A stretch of 64,000 nucleotides of DNA, from assembly GCA_046349955.1 (NCBI GenBank), contig JAXMBI010000029.1:1-64000 (forward strand), given 5' to 3'. The notes under the pieces were generated by a model. It saw only the letters and a list, made by a program, of their open reading frames with translations. It was not told where the DNA came from and did no database searches. A program made the translations under genes and the position numbers. This stretch comes from JBGAPH01 sp046349955 (lineage in GTDB: Bacteria; Planctomycetota; Planctomycetia; Pirellulales; JBGAPH01). Positions 53,083 through 62,454 of this stretch are shown here, piece after piece (within the stretch, counting starts at the first letter, position 1; the number at the start of each line of letters is the position of its first letter).

Positions 53083-54453
53083 TTACTGGCTGGGCGGCTC
53101 TTCTAAGCAGTAGAGATGCCGACGGCCACGGAGAAACATTTGTCGCCCCACGATGGCGGGCGAGGCCTCGAATTGCTCGTCGAGCCGGTTCACCGCCAAG
53201 GACTCGAACGTATCGCCCAGACGGAGCACGGCCGTTGTTCCGTCGGCGGCCAAAAAATAGATGCGGCCGGCGGCCGCGACCGGGGAGGCAAACAGATCGC
53301 TCGCCGCCTCGGGGAGCCGCGACAACGGCCAGACGGGCTTGCCGGTTTGAGTGTCGAGGCTCAGGACCACCGAGGCCTTGCCGCGCGTCAGGTAGAGCCG
53401 GTTGTCGGCCAGCAACGGGCTGGGACCGTAAGGCGCCGCCTGCGTGAAGGTCCAGCGCAATTGGTCGGCGGTCAACTCACCGCGGGCGTCAAGCGGAATC
53501 GCCAGCACTGCCGAATCGCCATACGAACTCATGCAGTAGACCGCGTCGGCGTCGGCTACCGGGGAAGAGATGACGTTCGTCGTCAGTCCTTCGCAACTCC
53601 AGATTACGTCGCCCGTCTCGGCATGGTAGCTCCTCACACGGCGCGTCGCACTGGTGATCACTTGCGTCCCCTGCGGCCGCTCGACCACGAGCGGCGTAGA
53701 CCAACTCGTGGGCTCATCACGGTCGACGCGCCAGCGCTGCTCGCCCGTGGCCGCGTCGAGGGCCAGCAAATGCGAGCCCGCCTCCTGATCGCAGTTTACG
53801 AACAGCGTGTTGCGCCAAAGTGCGGGCGAGGCGCCTTCGCCCCAGCCGGCGCGTGTTCTCATGGGCCCGCTATCGCGGCGCCACAGCAGCTTGCCGGACA
53901 AGTCGTAGCAGAAGAGTCCGCGGGAGCCGAATGACACGAAAAGGCGCTGCCCGTCGGTGATCGGGGAGGCCGAGGCATAGGTGTTGGCCGGGTGCAGACC
54001 TTCTCGTGGCAGGAATTGCGCCGCCGTAACTTGCCAACGCGTGGCGCCCGTCGATCGGTCGACGGCCAGCACTTGCAGATCGACGAATTTGCCAGGCGGG
54101 ACCGTCTTTTGATCGGCGGCCGCCAACCGCAGTGCGGCAAGTTCCTCGGCGCCGCCCTCGCGCCCGGTGTCTTGGGCCGTGAGCACGAAGACGAGGTCCT
54201 CCCACACGATCGGCGTGGAATTCCCTTCGCCTGGCAGTTCGCGCTTCCAACGGACGTTGGTTTGCTCATCCCAATGCAGCGGCGGATCGCCGAAAGGCGC
54301 AACCCCGTCGAACTGCGGGCCGCGCCAATGGGGCCAATTGCGGAGCCGATGCGCAGGCCCCTGAGCGGGCGCCGCCGCGGCGGAAAAGTGGATGAGCAGC
54401 ACAAACAGCGCGCTGGGCAGCAGCCAACCGCGCGAGAGACATTGCGATCGCAT
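53083..54453 (-). CDS. PQQ-binding-like beta-propeller protein
   Basis: A 456-residue exported protein with a signal peptide (GWLLPSALFVLLIHFSAAAA). The mature part is a PQQ-type propeller typical of planctomycetes: the opening NWPHWRGPQFDGVAPFGDPP and WKRELPGEGNSTPIVWEDLV, then repeated blades ending AxDxxTGexxWxxxx, for instance LLALDAATGEQRWRVDRDE and LSLDTQTGKPVWPLSRLPE. The blades lack the catalytic residues of quinoprotein dehydrogenases, so it is probably a binding or scaffold propeller rather than an enzyme. ATG 54453 fits the signal peptide. Confidence 0.88.
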   Translation of the reverse strand: MRSQCLSRGWLLPSALFVLLIHFSAAAAPAQGPAHRLRNWPHWRGPQFDGVAPFGDPPLHWDEQTNVRWKRELPGEGNSTPIVWEDLVFVLTAQDTGREGGAEELAALRLAAADQKTVPPGKFVDLQVLAVDRSTGATRWQVTAAQFLPREGLHPANTYASASPITDGQRLFVSFGSRGLFCYDLSGKLLWRRDSGPMRTRAGWGEGASPALWRNTLFVNCDQEAGSHLLALDAATGEQRWRVDRDEPTSWSTPLVVERPQGTQVITSATRRVRSYHAETGDVIWSCEGLTTNVISSPVADADAVYCMSSYGDSAVLAIPLDARGELTADQLRWTFTQAAPYGPSPLLADNRLYLTRGKASVVLSLDTQTGKPVWPLSRLPEAASDLFASPVAAAGRIYFLAADGTTAVLRLGDTFESLAVNRLDEQFEASPAIVGRQMFLRGRRHLYCLEEPPSQ

Positions 54454-54486
54454 GAGTTCCTCGCAAGCACGGCGGCCAAGACCGCG

Positions 54487-55044
54487 TCAAGCTGTCGCCG
54501 GTCGACGCCTGGGACGTTTTTTCTTTGCGGGCCGCCCACCTGCTTTCTTTTCGGTCGGCCCCGCCGCCGCTGCCTGCTTCCGCCGTCGAGCAGCCTTCGC
54601 CGGGATCGGCGCGCCTTTCTTCGTCGGTTTGTGCGCGCGGCCTTCGGTTCCCGCGGGGGCATCGTATTGGGCGGTGTTGTCGGCCGCTTCGCGTCGCGTT
54701 CCCTTGCGCTTGCTGCGGTGCGTGGCAAGGCGAAGCCGGCGGCGTTCCGAGGGCGTCAGGTCGTCTTCCAGCGTGGTGATCCCGGCCTTGAGCGCCACGC
54801 GCACGAGCAGCGTCGCGGTGTTGATCTCGGCGGCTCGCATAGCGCTCGTGCGCTGGTTGTCGACCGTGCTCACGGCCTTGCCCAGCACGCGCGCGACTTC
54901 CTTCGTTGACAGCCCCAAGGTGATGAGTCGCACGACTCGTTGTTCGGCGGGGGTGAACTTAGGAACTTTCACAATCGCCTGCCTTGGCTCGAAGTTCGGG
55001 GAGTCGCTCCGGGTGCGGCGGCTTGGCCGCGGCCTCACTGCCAT
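54487..55044 (-). CDS. LuxR-type HTH protein with histone-H1-like Lys/Arg-rich tail
   Basis: A 185-residue DNA-binding protein. Residues 28-88 form a LuxR-type helix-turn-helix (FTPAEQRVVRLITLGLSTKE then RVLGKAVSTVDNQRTSAM), but there is no receiver or ligand domain before it. Residues about 95-185 are rich in Lys, Arg, Ala and Pro (RRRLRLATHRSKRKGTRRE, KPTKKGAPIPAKAARRRKQA) and end with an AT-hook-like GRPAKKKRPRRRP. This recalls bacterial histone H1-like or HctB-type tails fused to a sequence-reading HTH. It lies 33 bases downstream... of nothing on its 5' side except a 177-base gap from the tyrosine-kinase gene, on the same strand. Regulator of what is unknown. Confidence 0.75.
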   Translation of the reverse strand: MAVRPRPSRRTRSDSPNFEPRQAIVKVPKFTPAEQRVVRLITLGLSTKEVARVLGKAVSTVDNQRTSAMRAAEINTATLLVRVALKAGITTLEDDLTPSERRRLRLATHRSKRKGTRREAADNTAQYDAPAGTEGRAHKPTKKGAPIPAKAARRRKQAAAAGPTEKKAGGRPAKKKRPRRRPATA

Positions 55045-55221
55045 GGCCGCAACCGAACCGAAGGAGGCAAGAGCCTGCGAACGGCGCTGCTGGCGGCGTC
55101 CCTGTTATAATGGGAATCCGCCAAAAAGGCACCCCGCAAAACGGCGGGAAAGAGTGGCGCGGGGCCGACGCCGTGAGGCGGCCTGTACGAGCGGCGGGAG
55201 AGCTTCTAAGCAGGCCGCGCG

Positions 55222-57597
55222 TTACTCGAGGGGCAAAGGCGCGTTGGAGTCGTTGGCGGGGCTGCGCAGGGCCAGCGCGTTCGGCTCGGCCTTGAGGCGA
55301 CCATTGCGGCCCTTGTTGTGCGGCCCGGTGGCTGGTCCCCCTTCGGTCGCTCCTTCGCCATAGCCGTAGCCGTAGCCGTAACCGTAGCCGTAGCCGTCCT
55401 GCTTACCCACAGCGGTGACGACCACGCCCAGCACTTTGGCGCCCACGTTCTCGAGGATTTCGTGGGCGCGGGTGGCCAGCGGGCGACCGTTCTTCCGCAG
55501 CTTGAGCGTCAGAATCACGCCGTCCACGCGGGGAGCGACGGCGCTCGGATCGCTGACGGCCAACAGCGGCGGCGTGTCGACGATGACGAACGCGAACTGA
55601 TCGCGCAGCGTCTCGATGAGCTCCTGAAACTTGGGTGAACTCAGCAGTTCCGAAGGGTTGGGCGGAATCGGACCGCAGGGCATCAGGTAGAGGTGCTCGA
55701 GCTCCGTTTTTTGAATGGCCTCTTCGACTTCCACATCGCCATCGATGACGCTCGACATGCCGACTGAGTCGTCGATGCCAAACAGCTTGTGAACGCGCGG
55801 CTTACGGAAGTCGGCGTCGATCAGCAACACCTTTTTGCCCGACTGGGCAATGGCCACCGCGAGGTTCGCGGCCAGGGTCGATTTGCCATCGCCGGGCACC
55901 GGACTGGTGACCTGAACCACGTTGTGGCCGCTGCCGCGAGTGCTGAAAAAAAGGGCCGTGCGGACCGCGCGATACGATTCCGCCAGGGGCGACTGGGGGC
56001 GATGCCAGGTGCGGAGCGTGCGGTCCACGGGCGAGCCTTCGAGAACCGGGAGGGCTCGAGCCGCCGGCAACATGGGAATCTGCCCCACGAGCGGCAATCC
56101 GAGGGTGGTCCGCACATCGTCGACGCCGCGGAAGCTCTTGTCGGCGAGTTCCACCGCGTAGGCCAAAGCACAGCCCGCCATCATGCCCATCACCCCCAAG
56201 AGCCCCACCGTGTGCAGCAAGCGGGGCAGGATCTTGGTACCGGCCTCGGCGAATTCGATGACTTGGGTGTTGTAGCCGCCATCGTCCTTGACCAGGCTCA
56301 ACTCGTCGAGCCGCTTCACGACCGTGTCGTAAAGGCTGCGGGTAAGCCCGATTTGGTTGCGATGGTCCTGGTCCTTGTCGACGAACTTATCGAGCTTGAG
56401 AGCTTCGGCCTTCGCTTCGTCGAACTTCTCAGACAACTTGCCGTCCTCCGCATCGAGGATCTTCAGTTGCTGGCGGATCGAAGCCACGTGCTGGTCGAGC
56501 TTTTCCTTGGGCGTCTTGTTCGCCCACAGTGCTGAATTGGCCGATTCCCGCTCGAGGGCAGCCTCAGCCAAGCGGATCTGCTCGTCCACGGCGAGCACTT
56601 TCTTGTGCTGCGAGCCGTAGTTCCACTGTTCCATCAGCGCGGCCCGCTTCTGCTTGAGCGTTTCGAGCGCGATCTTGAGGTCGGCAATGATCCGCGGCTC
56701 CATGTTTTGCGAAAAGAGGGCGCCGGCCGCGCTCTTTTGCGCCATGCGGCCCTCGATCGTGAGCACCGAGATCTCCGGATCAACGCCGGCGGCAGTCGCC
56801 TGCTCGATCGTCTCCAAGTGCGACTCGAGTTCGGCCTTGACGACGTACAGTTCGCCGCGTTGCTTTAAAATCTGGGCCAACTCGTCCTTGTAGGGGTTTC
56901 CGCCCCCATCCTCTCCCTGCGCATACATCAGGGGCGCCGTCTCCTTGAACTCCCGATATTTTTCCTCTTTGTCGGCGAGTTCCCTATCGATCTCGCCGTG
57001 CGCTTTTTTGATGGCCCCCAGCACTTCTTTGCCCACATTCTTCGACGTGTCGCTAAGAAACGTTTGATAGGCCTCGATGACTGCGTTCACGATCTGCTGG
57101 CAGTCATCGGGGTAGGGGCCGGAGAAGCTGACCGTAAGTACGTTGGCCAACTTGGCGTCGCGACCGCGGCCCCCCTTTTCGACCGAGAGGCCGCCGATCA
57201 CATGGTCGGCTACGTCTTCCCCTTTACTGCGCGCCTTATCGAAGGTTGGCAACTGCGCGAGTTTGCCGTCCCTGACCGCGACCTTCACGACCTCCTTGCT
57301 GGTGATCACCATCATCTGCGTGGCGAGGTCGTCGTAGGTGAGCGACTCCTCGTAACCGCGCGGGCGCACTGCGTTGTCTCCAGGAAGCGCCGAGGCCTTG
57401 CGAACCACCAGCACTTGCGCCGACGACTGATAGATGACCGTGCTCTTGGCGTAATAGACCGCCCCCAGCGCAACGCCGACCACGAACACCACCCCGATCA
57501 GCCATTTATGCCGCCAGAGGACGTCGAGCACGTCCACCGTGCGCCGCGCGGCTCCCGTGTCGAGAACTTCGGTTTCAAGCAATTCAGTCGCCGGCAT
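55222..57597 (-). CDS. Wzc-type polysaccharide co-polymerase / tyrosine autokinase
   Basis: A 791-residue BY-kinase with Wzz domain controlling chain length and assembly of a surface polysaccharide. Seen: N-terminal membrane helix (WLIGVVFVVGVALGAVYYA), long coiled-coil periplasmic region (about 150-430), second membrane segment around 455-480 (TVGLLGVMGMMAGCALAYAVEL), then the cytoplasmic kinase with Walker A SPVPGDGKSTLAANLA (about 564), Walker A' VLLIDADFRKP and Walker B FVIVDTPPLL. The substrate tail is a striking GYGYGYGYGYGYG run of six tyrosines, encoded by a hexanucleotide repeat. ATG 57597. It is on the same strand as, and downstream of, the acyltransferase and the O-antigen ligase-like gene. 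Confidence 0.92.
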   Translation of the reverse strand: MPATELLETEVLDTGAARRTVDVLDVLWRHKWLIGVVFVVGVALGAVYYAKSTVIYQSSAQVLVVRKASALPGDNAVRPRGYEESLTYDDLATQMMVITSKEVVKVAVRDGKLAQLPTFDKARSKGEDVADHVIGGLSVEKGGRGRDAKLANVLTVSFSGPYPDDCQQIVNAVIEAYQTFLSDTSKNVGKEVLGAIKKAHGEIDRELADKEEKYREFKETAPLMYAQGEDGGGNPYKDELAQILKQRGELYVVKAELESHLETIEQATAAGVDPEISVLTIEGRMAQKSAAGALFSQNMEPRIIADLKIALETLKQKRAALMEQWNYGSQHKKVLAVDEQIRLAEAALERESANSALWANKTPKEKLDQHVASIRQQLKILDAEDGKLSEKFDEAKAEALKLDKFVDKDQDHRNQIGLTRSLYDTVVKRLDELSLVKDDGGYNTQVIEFAEAGTKILPRLLHTVGLLGVMGMMAGCALAYAVELADKSFRGVDDVRTTLGLPLVGQIPMLPAARALPVLEGSPVDRTLRTWHRPQSPLAESYRAVRTALFFSTRGSGHNVVQVTSPVPGDGKSTLAANLAVAIAQSGKKVLLIDADFRKPRVHKLFGIDDSVGMSSVIDGDVEVEEAIQKTELEHLYLMPCGPIPPNPSELLSSPKFQELIETLRDQFAFVIVDTPPLLAVSDPSAVAPRVDGVILTLKLRKNGRPLATRAHEILENVGAKVLGVVVTAVGKQDGYGYGYGYGYGYGEGATEGGPATGPHNKGRNGRLKAEPNALALRSPANDSNAPLPLE
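55358..55393 (-). repeat. Hexanucleotide tandem repeat encoding the tyrosine tail
   Basis: Six consecutive 6-bp units (four exact CCGTAG on the plus strand, plus CCATAG and CCGTAA) encode alternating Gly-Tyr in the BY-kinase tail. Unit gain or loss would change the tyrosine number without shifting frame. Confidence 0.8.
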
Positions 57598-57851
57598 CAG
57601 CTTCGGTCACCTCGAGTCAAGCGGAAGGCGTCCGCGTTTTCCGGGGGCGCTGGCAACGTCTTGGTCGGGTATTCGCCCCATCCCTATCCCGCTGCCCCCG
57701 ATCGGCTTGGCATTCGAAGGTTCCAAGGTGAACCGCTGCTCACGCTTGGAGACAATCAAGCTCCATCTTAAGCAGTCCAACCCAAAAAAGCCACGAATAC
57801 GAACCCGCGCCCACCCCCTTCGCTTCGCCCCCCAAGCGGGGTGGGGTGTTT
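57598..57851. other. Short gap with imperfect hairpin
   Basis: Between the acyltransferase stop and the BY-kinase start (same strand). An imperfect C/G-rich stem near 57810-57848 may act as a weak terminator; nothing else was seen. Confidence 0.3.
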
Positions 57852-58511
57852 CTATGAAGCCGCTGGTCCGCTCCCAACCCGCGCGAGGGCCTTCGCGGCC
57901 GCGGGATTTCCAGGCAATTCCGCCCTCCGTTGGCCGACAACGCGCGCCGGATTGCCCGCCACGATGGCCCCCGCCGGCACTTCGCGGGTGACCACGGCGC
58001 CGGCGCCCACAATCGCGCCGGGGCCCACGCAAGCGACGCCGGGAAGCACAATCGCCCGCGCCCCGATCCAGGCCCCCCGCCCCACCACCAGCGGCGTCGC
58101 AACTGGGTGCGACTTGGGGTCGTGCCCATGGCTGTGGGTGTAGATCATCGCGTCTTCGGAGACCAGTACGTCGTCTTCCAAGGTCAGACCGCCCGTGTAG
58201 TCGAGATGAACGTGATAGTTGAGCTGCACGCGATCACCGACCACGAGCTCCGCCTCCAACGATTCGCTCACCAACTGCGCCCCGCGCGCGATCAGGCAGT
58301 CGGCGCCCACCGACACCAGCCGCGGGGCATAGATCAGCACGCTCCGCTGAATCTGCGTCCGAGGACCAAGCGAGGCAAGGCAATACCGCCACCAGGGCCG
58401 CCGCACGCGATCGAGCCCGGTCCGCCAGCCGCTGCCTGCAGCGCGCACCAAGGCCAGTGGCCACCCACAGGCTTTGCTCAGCAGCATGAGCTTGGCGGCA
58501 ACTCCGGGCAT
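57852..58511 (-). CDS. Left-handed beta-helix (hexapeptide) acyltransferase
   Basis: About 219 residues. From about residue 60 onward the sequence follows the hexapeptide rule of LbH acyltransferases, with GDRVQLNYHVHLDYTGGLTL, the loop His in EDAMIYTHSHGHDP, and VVGRGAWIGARAIVLPGVAC then VGAGAVVTREVPAGAIVAGN, which is the WcaF/NodL/CysE-like acetyltransferase C-terminus. The N-terminal 45 residues are hydrophobic/basic and could lie on the membrane. An ATG at 58511 comes 8 bases after the upstream stop; an in-frame ATG at 58553 would overlap that gene by 35 bases. Probably O- or N-acetylates a sugar intermediate of the polysaccharide pathway. Confidence 0.87.
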   Translation of the reverse strand: MPGVAAKLMLLSKACGWPLALVRAAGSGWRTGLDRVRRPWWRYCLASLGPRTQIQRSVLIYAPRLVSVGADCLIARGAQLVSESLEAELVVGDRVQLNYHVHLDYTGGLTLEDDVLVSEDAMIYTHSHGHDPKSHPVATPLVVGRGAWIGARAIVLPGVACVGPGAIVGAGAVVTREVPAGAIVAGNPARVVGQRRAELPGNPAAAKALARVGSGPAAS

Positions 58512-58518
58512 GGGCTTG

Positions 58519-61170
58519 TCAACGAGGCGAGGGATCTTGCCGGCGGACGGCATTTTCGATTTCGTCCATCAGTTTGATTTGCTCGCGATCGCGCGGAGCA
58601 AATTGGGCGCAGGCGACCGCCTGCCGACGGGCCTCCTCGACGCGGCCTTGGGCAAGGAGCACGCGCGCCAACTCGCGTCGCCACCCGACTTCCGCGGGAC
58701 GCAGCGCCAGGGCCTGCAAGTAGCCCTCGATGGCCTGACCGTGCTCGCCGCCCAAGTCGGCCAGCGCTGCCCGCAGGCGCAACTTTTCGGCTGTCGTAAG
58801 CTTCGCGGTCGACAGCAGGTGTTCCGCCTCGCTCAGCTTCTCCGACCACTGCCTTTGCGGGTCGCCGGCAGCTCGACGCGCGCGAACGAATTGGGCAATC
58901 GCCTCGGGGGTGGCGGGCACAACCTCGGCGGCCAACTTGGCGGGTTCGAGTCGCTCGCCGGCCTGCGTTAGAATGCGTTCGCCGAACGGCGGAGACAGGC
59001 GCCAACTTTCGCGCCAAGCAGCCAGAGCCTCGGTCGTACGACCGGCGTCCCACTCGAGCGCGCCGATGTGGTAGAGCAGTTGGCCGTCCGCCGGCGAAAG
59101 TTGCTTGGCCCGCTGCAGCAGAGCCGCGTTGTCGCGCGGGTCACCGCTCAGAAATGTGAGTTCCGCCAAACCCACGAGCGCCTTGGCCAAGAGCGGGCAG
59201 GCGCGGTCGGCCCGCACCAATCGCTCGCGAGCCGGCAACAGGTTTTCGGCAACCACGGGTTCCGACCGCAGCCGCGCGAGCCCCGTCATGTCACCGGCCG
59301 CGGCCAACTGCTGGGCGCGACGATGCAGCACCCCGGTCGAAGCCGCGTCGCGCACCTGATCGGCGGAGATGGCCGCCTCGGCTTCGGCCCGCAACCGGTC
59401 TTCCGCTTGCAGACGATAGAGCATGATCCAGAGTTCAGCCGCCCGTAGCTGCGCCTCGGCGTCGTCAGGCCGCTCCCGGAGAGCAGTGGTGAGCGCGTCG
59501 AGGCGGCCTTTCAGCTCTTCCGCGCTAGGCAGTTCTCGCAGATCACCAAGCGACGCCTTCCGCGTGGCCATTTCCACGCGGCCCAGCCGCCAGGTGTCGA
59601 GCAGCGCGGGGACGCCGGCCGCCAACAATCCGGCGAGCACGCCCGAGCAGAGCCAGGCCGAGCCGGGCAAGGCGACGCGGCTGAGGCGTTCTGGCGGCGA
59701 TACACAGATCGCCAACCCTACAGCCAAGCCGCACCAAACCGCGAGCAAGGTCATGTTCGCCGGCAAGTACAGCCCGAAGTCGAACGCGCCGCTCGCGGCT
59801 TGCGAACTCAAGGCAAACACGGCCCCCAACGCAGCCGCCTGCACCGACGGACTCGCGTGACGGGCGGCCCGCGCCAGGCGATAGAGCGCGTAGCTCGCCA
59901 GCGCCAACGCGGCGAGCAACAGCGCCAACCCCGGCGCTCCGGCGTCGAGCACCGCCTCGATATATTGATTCTCGGCATGCTCGTACCAAGCGTGGTCCGA
60001 AAGATTGCGACGGTAGGGCTCGAAAACATAGCGGAAGGTGCCCAACCCGCTGCCTGTGGCCCAGAACTCTGGCACGGCCGCCAGCGATTCGCGCCACATC
60101 GTGGGCCGAGTTTGGTCGATTCCGCTTCCCATGGTGTCAAATCGTTCTTGCAGGTCGGACGAGAAGCCGAACCATGCCAGCAGCGCAGCGCCAACGACGC
60201 CGACAAAGCCAAGAGCCGCCAGGTGCCGCAGCCGCTGCCGCATTCCGGCGGCGGCCAACAGTGTCGCACTGCCGGCGACCAGCATGCCGACTACCGCTCC
60301 GCGCGAGAGGGTCGCCATCACGCCGGCCACGAGCCACCCGGTGAGCGCGAGCGCGCCCGCCTTGGTTGCGTCGAGGTTGGCCAGCCATCCCTCGACCGTT
60401 CCGCGAACGCGTTCCCACCAGGAGAAACCGTCGGCCGAAAGATACTGCCAGTCGTCCTCCTCGCCTTCCAACCCGCGACGCCGCAGCGCCCAAAACAACA
60501 AGGCCACACCGCCGGCGAGGCACATATTCAAGAATCCACCGGCGTTGTTGCGGTTGACGAACGGTCCAAAGGGCAGTCCCCCGCCTGACAGAGGCACCGC
60601 CCAGAACAGCCGATCGTTCCACGTTAGCCGCTGCACCAAGCCAAACAGCACGAGCGCCGCTCCGTTGCCGGCCACGGCCGCCGCCAAAGAAAGGGCGAGC
60701 GAGCCATTGGTAAAGCAGCGGACCGCGGTCAAGAATGCCACGGTGGCCAAGAGCAGCAAGCAGAGCTGGTGACGACCCGCGGCCGGATACAGCGAAATTG
60801 GCCGTGCGGTGACGGCAGGACTGCCGTCGGGACTCGCAGGCTCGAACAGGCGCTGCTGAAACTCAAAAGACTTGGGCGCCACCCTGGCGAGCGTCTCCGC
60901 CGAGAGGGGCACGAGCTGCACGACCGCCAACCCAAAGCCCAGCAGCAAGGGAATCGCCAGCCAGGGCAACGGCGGCGCCCAGCGCGAAAGCAAACTGATC
61001 GCCCCCGCCACGATCACGATCGCTAGCAAGACGACCTGGGAATATGCGTGCACGGAGCCGAAAGCCCACGGGCTGAGCACCACCGCCAAGGTCAACAGTC
61101 CGACCGCGGCTCGAGCCGGCCAAGATGCCGGCGCCCCGTCGCCTCGCTGTCGAGCGGATCGATCGACCAT
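58519..61170 (-). CDS. O-antigen ligase-like membrane protein with C-terminal TPR region
   Basis: About 883 residues. The first 560 residues contain 11 or 12 hydrophobic helices and the O-antigen ligase/polymerase landmark GLPFGPFVNRNNAGGFLNM, followed by a periplasmic loop (MWRESLAAVPEFWATGSGLG) typical of Wzy/WaaL-type proteins. From about 590 to 880 there are TPR-like helix pairs (ADGQLLYHIGALEWDAGRTT, GQAIEGYLQALALRPAEVGW). It would polymerise or ligate the exported polysaccharide. ATG 61170 (MVDRSARQRG) is chosen over a longer frame to 61209. Acyltransferase and tyrosine kinase genes follow on the same strand as a likely operon. Confidence 0.87.
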   Translation of the reverse strand: MVDRSARQRGDGAPASWPARAAVGLLTLAVVLSPWAFGSVHAYSQVVLLAIVIVAGAISLLSRWAPPLPWLAIPLLLGFGLAVVQLVPLSAETLARVAPKSFEFQQRLFEPASPDGSPAVTARPISLYPAAGRHQLCLLLLATVAFLTAVRCFTNGSLALSLAAAVAGNGAALVLFGLVQRLTWNDRLFWAVPLSGGGLPFGPFVNRNNAGGFLNMCLAGGVALLFWALRRRGLEGEEDDWQYLSADGFSWWERVRGTVEGWLANLDATKAGALALTGWLVAGVMATLSRGAVVGMLVAGSATLLAAAGMRQRLRHLAALGFVGVVGAALLAWFGFSSDLQERFDTMGSGIDQTRPTMWRESLAAVPEFWATGSGLGTFRYVFEPYRRNLSDHAWYEHAENQYIEAVLDAGAPGLALLLAALALASYALYRLARAARHASPSVQAAALGAVFALSSQAASGAFDFGLYLPANMTLLAVWCGLAVGLAICVSPPERLSRVALPGSAWLCSGVLAGLLAAGVPALLDTWRLGRVEMATRKASLGDLRELPSAEELKGRLDALTTALRERPDDAEAQLRAAELWIMLYRLQAEDRLRAEAEAAISADQVRDAASTGVLHRRAQQLAAAGDMTGLARLRSEPVVAENLLPARERLVRADRACPLLAKALVGLAELTFLSGDPRDNAALLQRAKQLSPADGQLLYHIGALEWDAGRTTEALAAWRESWRLSPPFGERILTQAGERLEPAKLAAEVVPATPEAIAQFVRARRAAGDPQRQWSEKLSEAEHLLSTAKLTTAEKLRLRAALADLGGEHGQAIEGYLQALALRPAEVGWRRELARVLLAQGRVEEARRQAVACAQFAPRDREQIKLMDEIENAVRRQDPSPR

Positions 61171-61542
61171 GCAAATAGAGCCGGCGGCGCCCGGTTCGGG
61201 AGGAAGCAAGCGAATGATAAGACAGGCAAGGAGCCAAGATTTTTAGCCTAGTCGAGCGCAAGAATCGTCACAAGCGATTGGGCGGCGGCGCGCCGCCGGC
61301 GAACCGCGCGGAACTCGTTGCCGGAAAACAACATGGATCGAATCGGCGACGCGCCTGCTCGCTTCGCGGCGGGAGATGCGGCCGGGCAGCTTGGGTAAGC
61401 CCAACCGGACCATAAGGGCCGCTTCAATTCCGCCGCCCCTACAACCGATTCAGCCCTTACAGACCCGGTATTCGAACGATTTTCGGGAACGCCGCCCGCC
61501 GACCCAGCCGCGGCGTTCTCTCCCGCAGTACAGCTACCGCGA
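61171..61542. other. Divergent promoter gap
   Basis: 372 bases between the ligase-like gene (minus) and the Ser/Thr kinase gene (plus). No gene supported; promoters for both should lie here. Confidence 0.4.
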
Positions 61543-62454
61543 ATGAGCCAAGCCGAAACGGTTGTTTCCACCGCCCCCCTTGCGCCAACCCGCCGTCGCC
61601 TCGCGGAAGGCTTCGTGGTCGGCGCCTGGCAAGCCGGGCCCTGCGAGGCTCGGGGGGCCCTCTGCGATCTCTTTGCCGCTTGGCCGCGTGGCAGGCAAGG
61701 CACCGGCCGGGCCCCCTACCTGCTCAAGCTTCCGCGGACCGAATGCCAAAGTGATCCGCGGGCTCTTGCACTCCTCGAACGCGAAGCCGAAGTCGGCCGG
61801 CAGGTAACGCACCCGCACCTGATCTCAGTCCTTGATGCGGGCATTCAAGGCGCCGACCGCTTCGTCGTGCTGCCGTATTTGGAAGGCGCTACGCTCGCGG
61901 AAATCCTCGCTGAAGGCCAGCCGTTGCCGCTGATGCTCGTGCTTTGGTTGGCGCGGCAAGCGGCCCAGGCGCTCCAGGCGCTGCACGCCGCGAACTGGCT
62001 GCATATGGACCTGAAACCGGCCAACCTGCACGTGTCGCCGCGTGGGCACCTCACCTTGCTCGACCTTGGGTTCGCCCGTCGGACGACCGCCGAGCGGTCG
62101 GTCGATGATGCGATCCTAGGCACTCCGGCGTATCTGGCGCCCGAAGCGCTCGCGCCCGCGCTCCCCATCGACGCACGTAGCGACCTCTACTCTCTGGGCG
62201 TCGTACTCTTCGAACTGCTAACGCACCGTCGACCGTTTGAAGGCGATTCGGTGGCCGAGGTGCTGGAGCGGCATCGACGCGCGCCGCCCCCTGATCCCCG
62301 CGCGATCGCACCGGCGGCGCCGCGCGCTCTCGCGGAGTTGGTCCGCTCCTTGTTGGCGAAGGAGCCCCTGCGTCGCCCGCAGTCGGCTGCCGAATTGGCC
62401 GATCAACTCGTGCGGCTCGAGATCGCAGCGTTCGCTGAATCGTGGTGCGAATAG
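61543..62454 (+). CDS. Small Ser/Thr protein kinase
   Basis: A 303-residue kinase consisting of the catalytic domain alone. Visible: the ATP Lys in YLLKLPRT, the Glu of LLEREAEVGR, the catalytic loop WLHMDLKPANLHV (HMD in place of HRD), the metal-binding LLDLGFAR (DLG in place of DFG), and the APE-like GTPAYLAPEAL with the following DLYSLGVVLFELLTHRRPF. The N-terminal 50 residues (RLAEGFVVGAW...) lack an ordinary glycine loop GxGxxG, so nucleotide binding may be altered. No membrane helix or PASTA domain is present. It abuts the convergent Cys-protein gene with no gap. Target unknown. Confidence 0.85.
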   Translation: MSQAETVVSTAPLAPTRRRLAEGFVVGAWQAGPCEARGALCDLFAAWPRGRQGTGRAPYLLKLPRTECQSDPRALALLEREAEVGRQVTHPHLISVLDAGIQGADRFVVLPYLEGATLAEILAEGQPLPLMLVLWLARQAAQALQALHAANWLHMDLKPANLHVSPRGHLTLLDLGFARRTTAERSVDDAILGTPAYLAPEALAPALPIDARSDLYSLGVVLFELLTHRRPFEGDSVAEVLERHRRAPPPDPRAIAPAAPRALAELVRSLLAKEPLRRPQSAAELADQLVRLEIAAFAESWCE

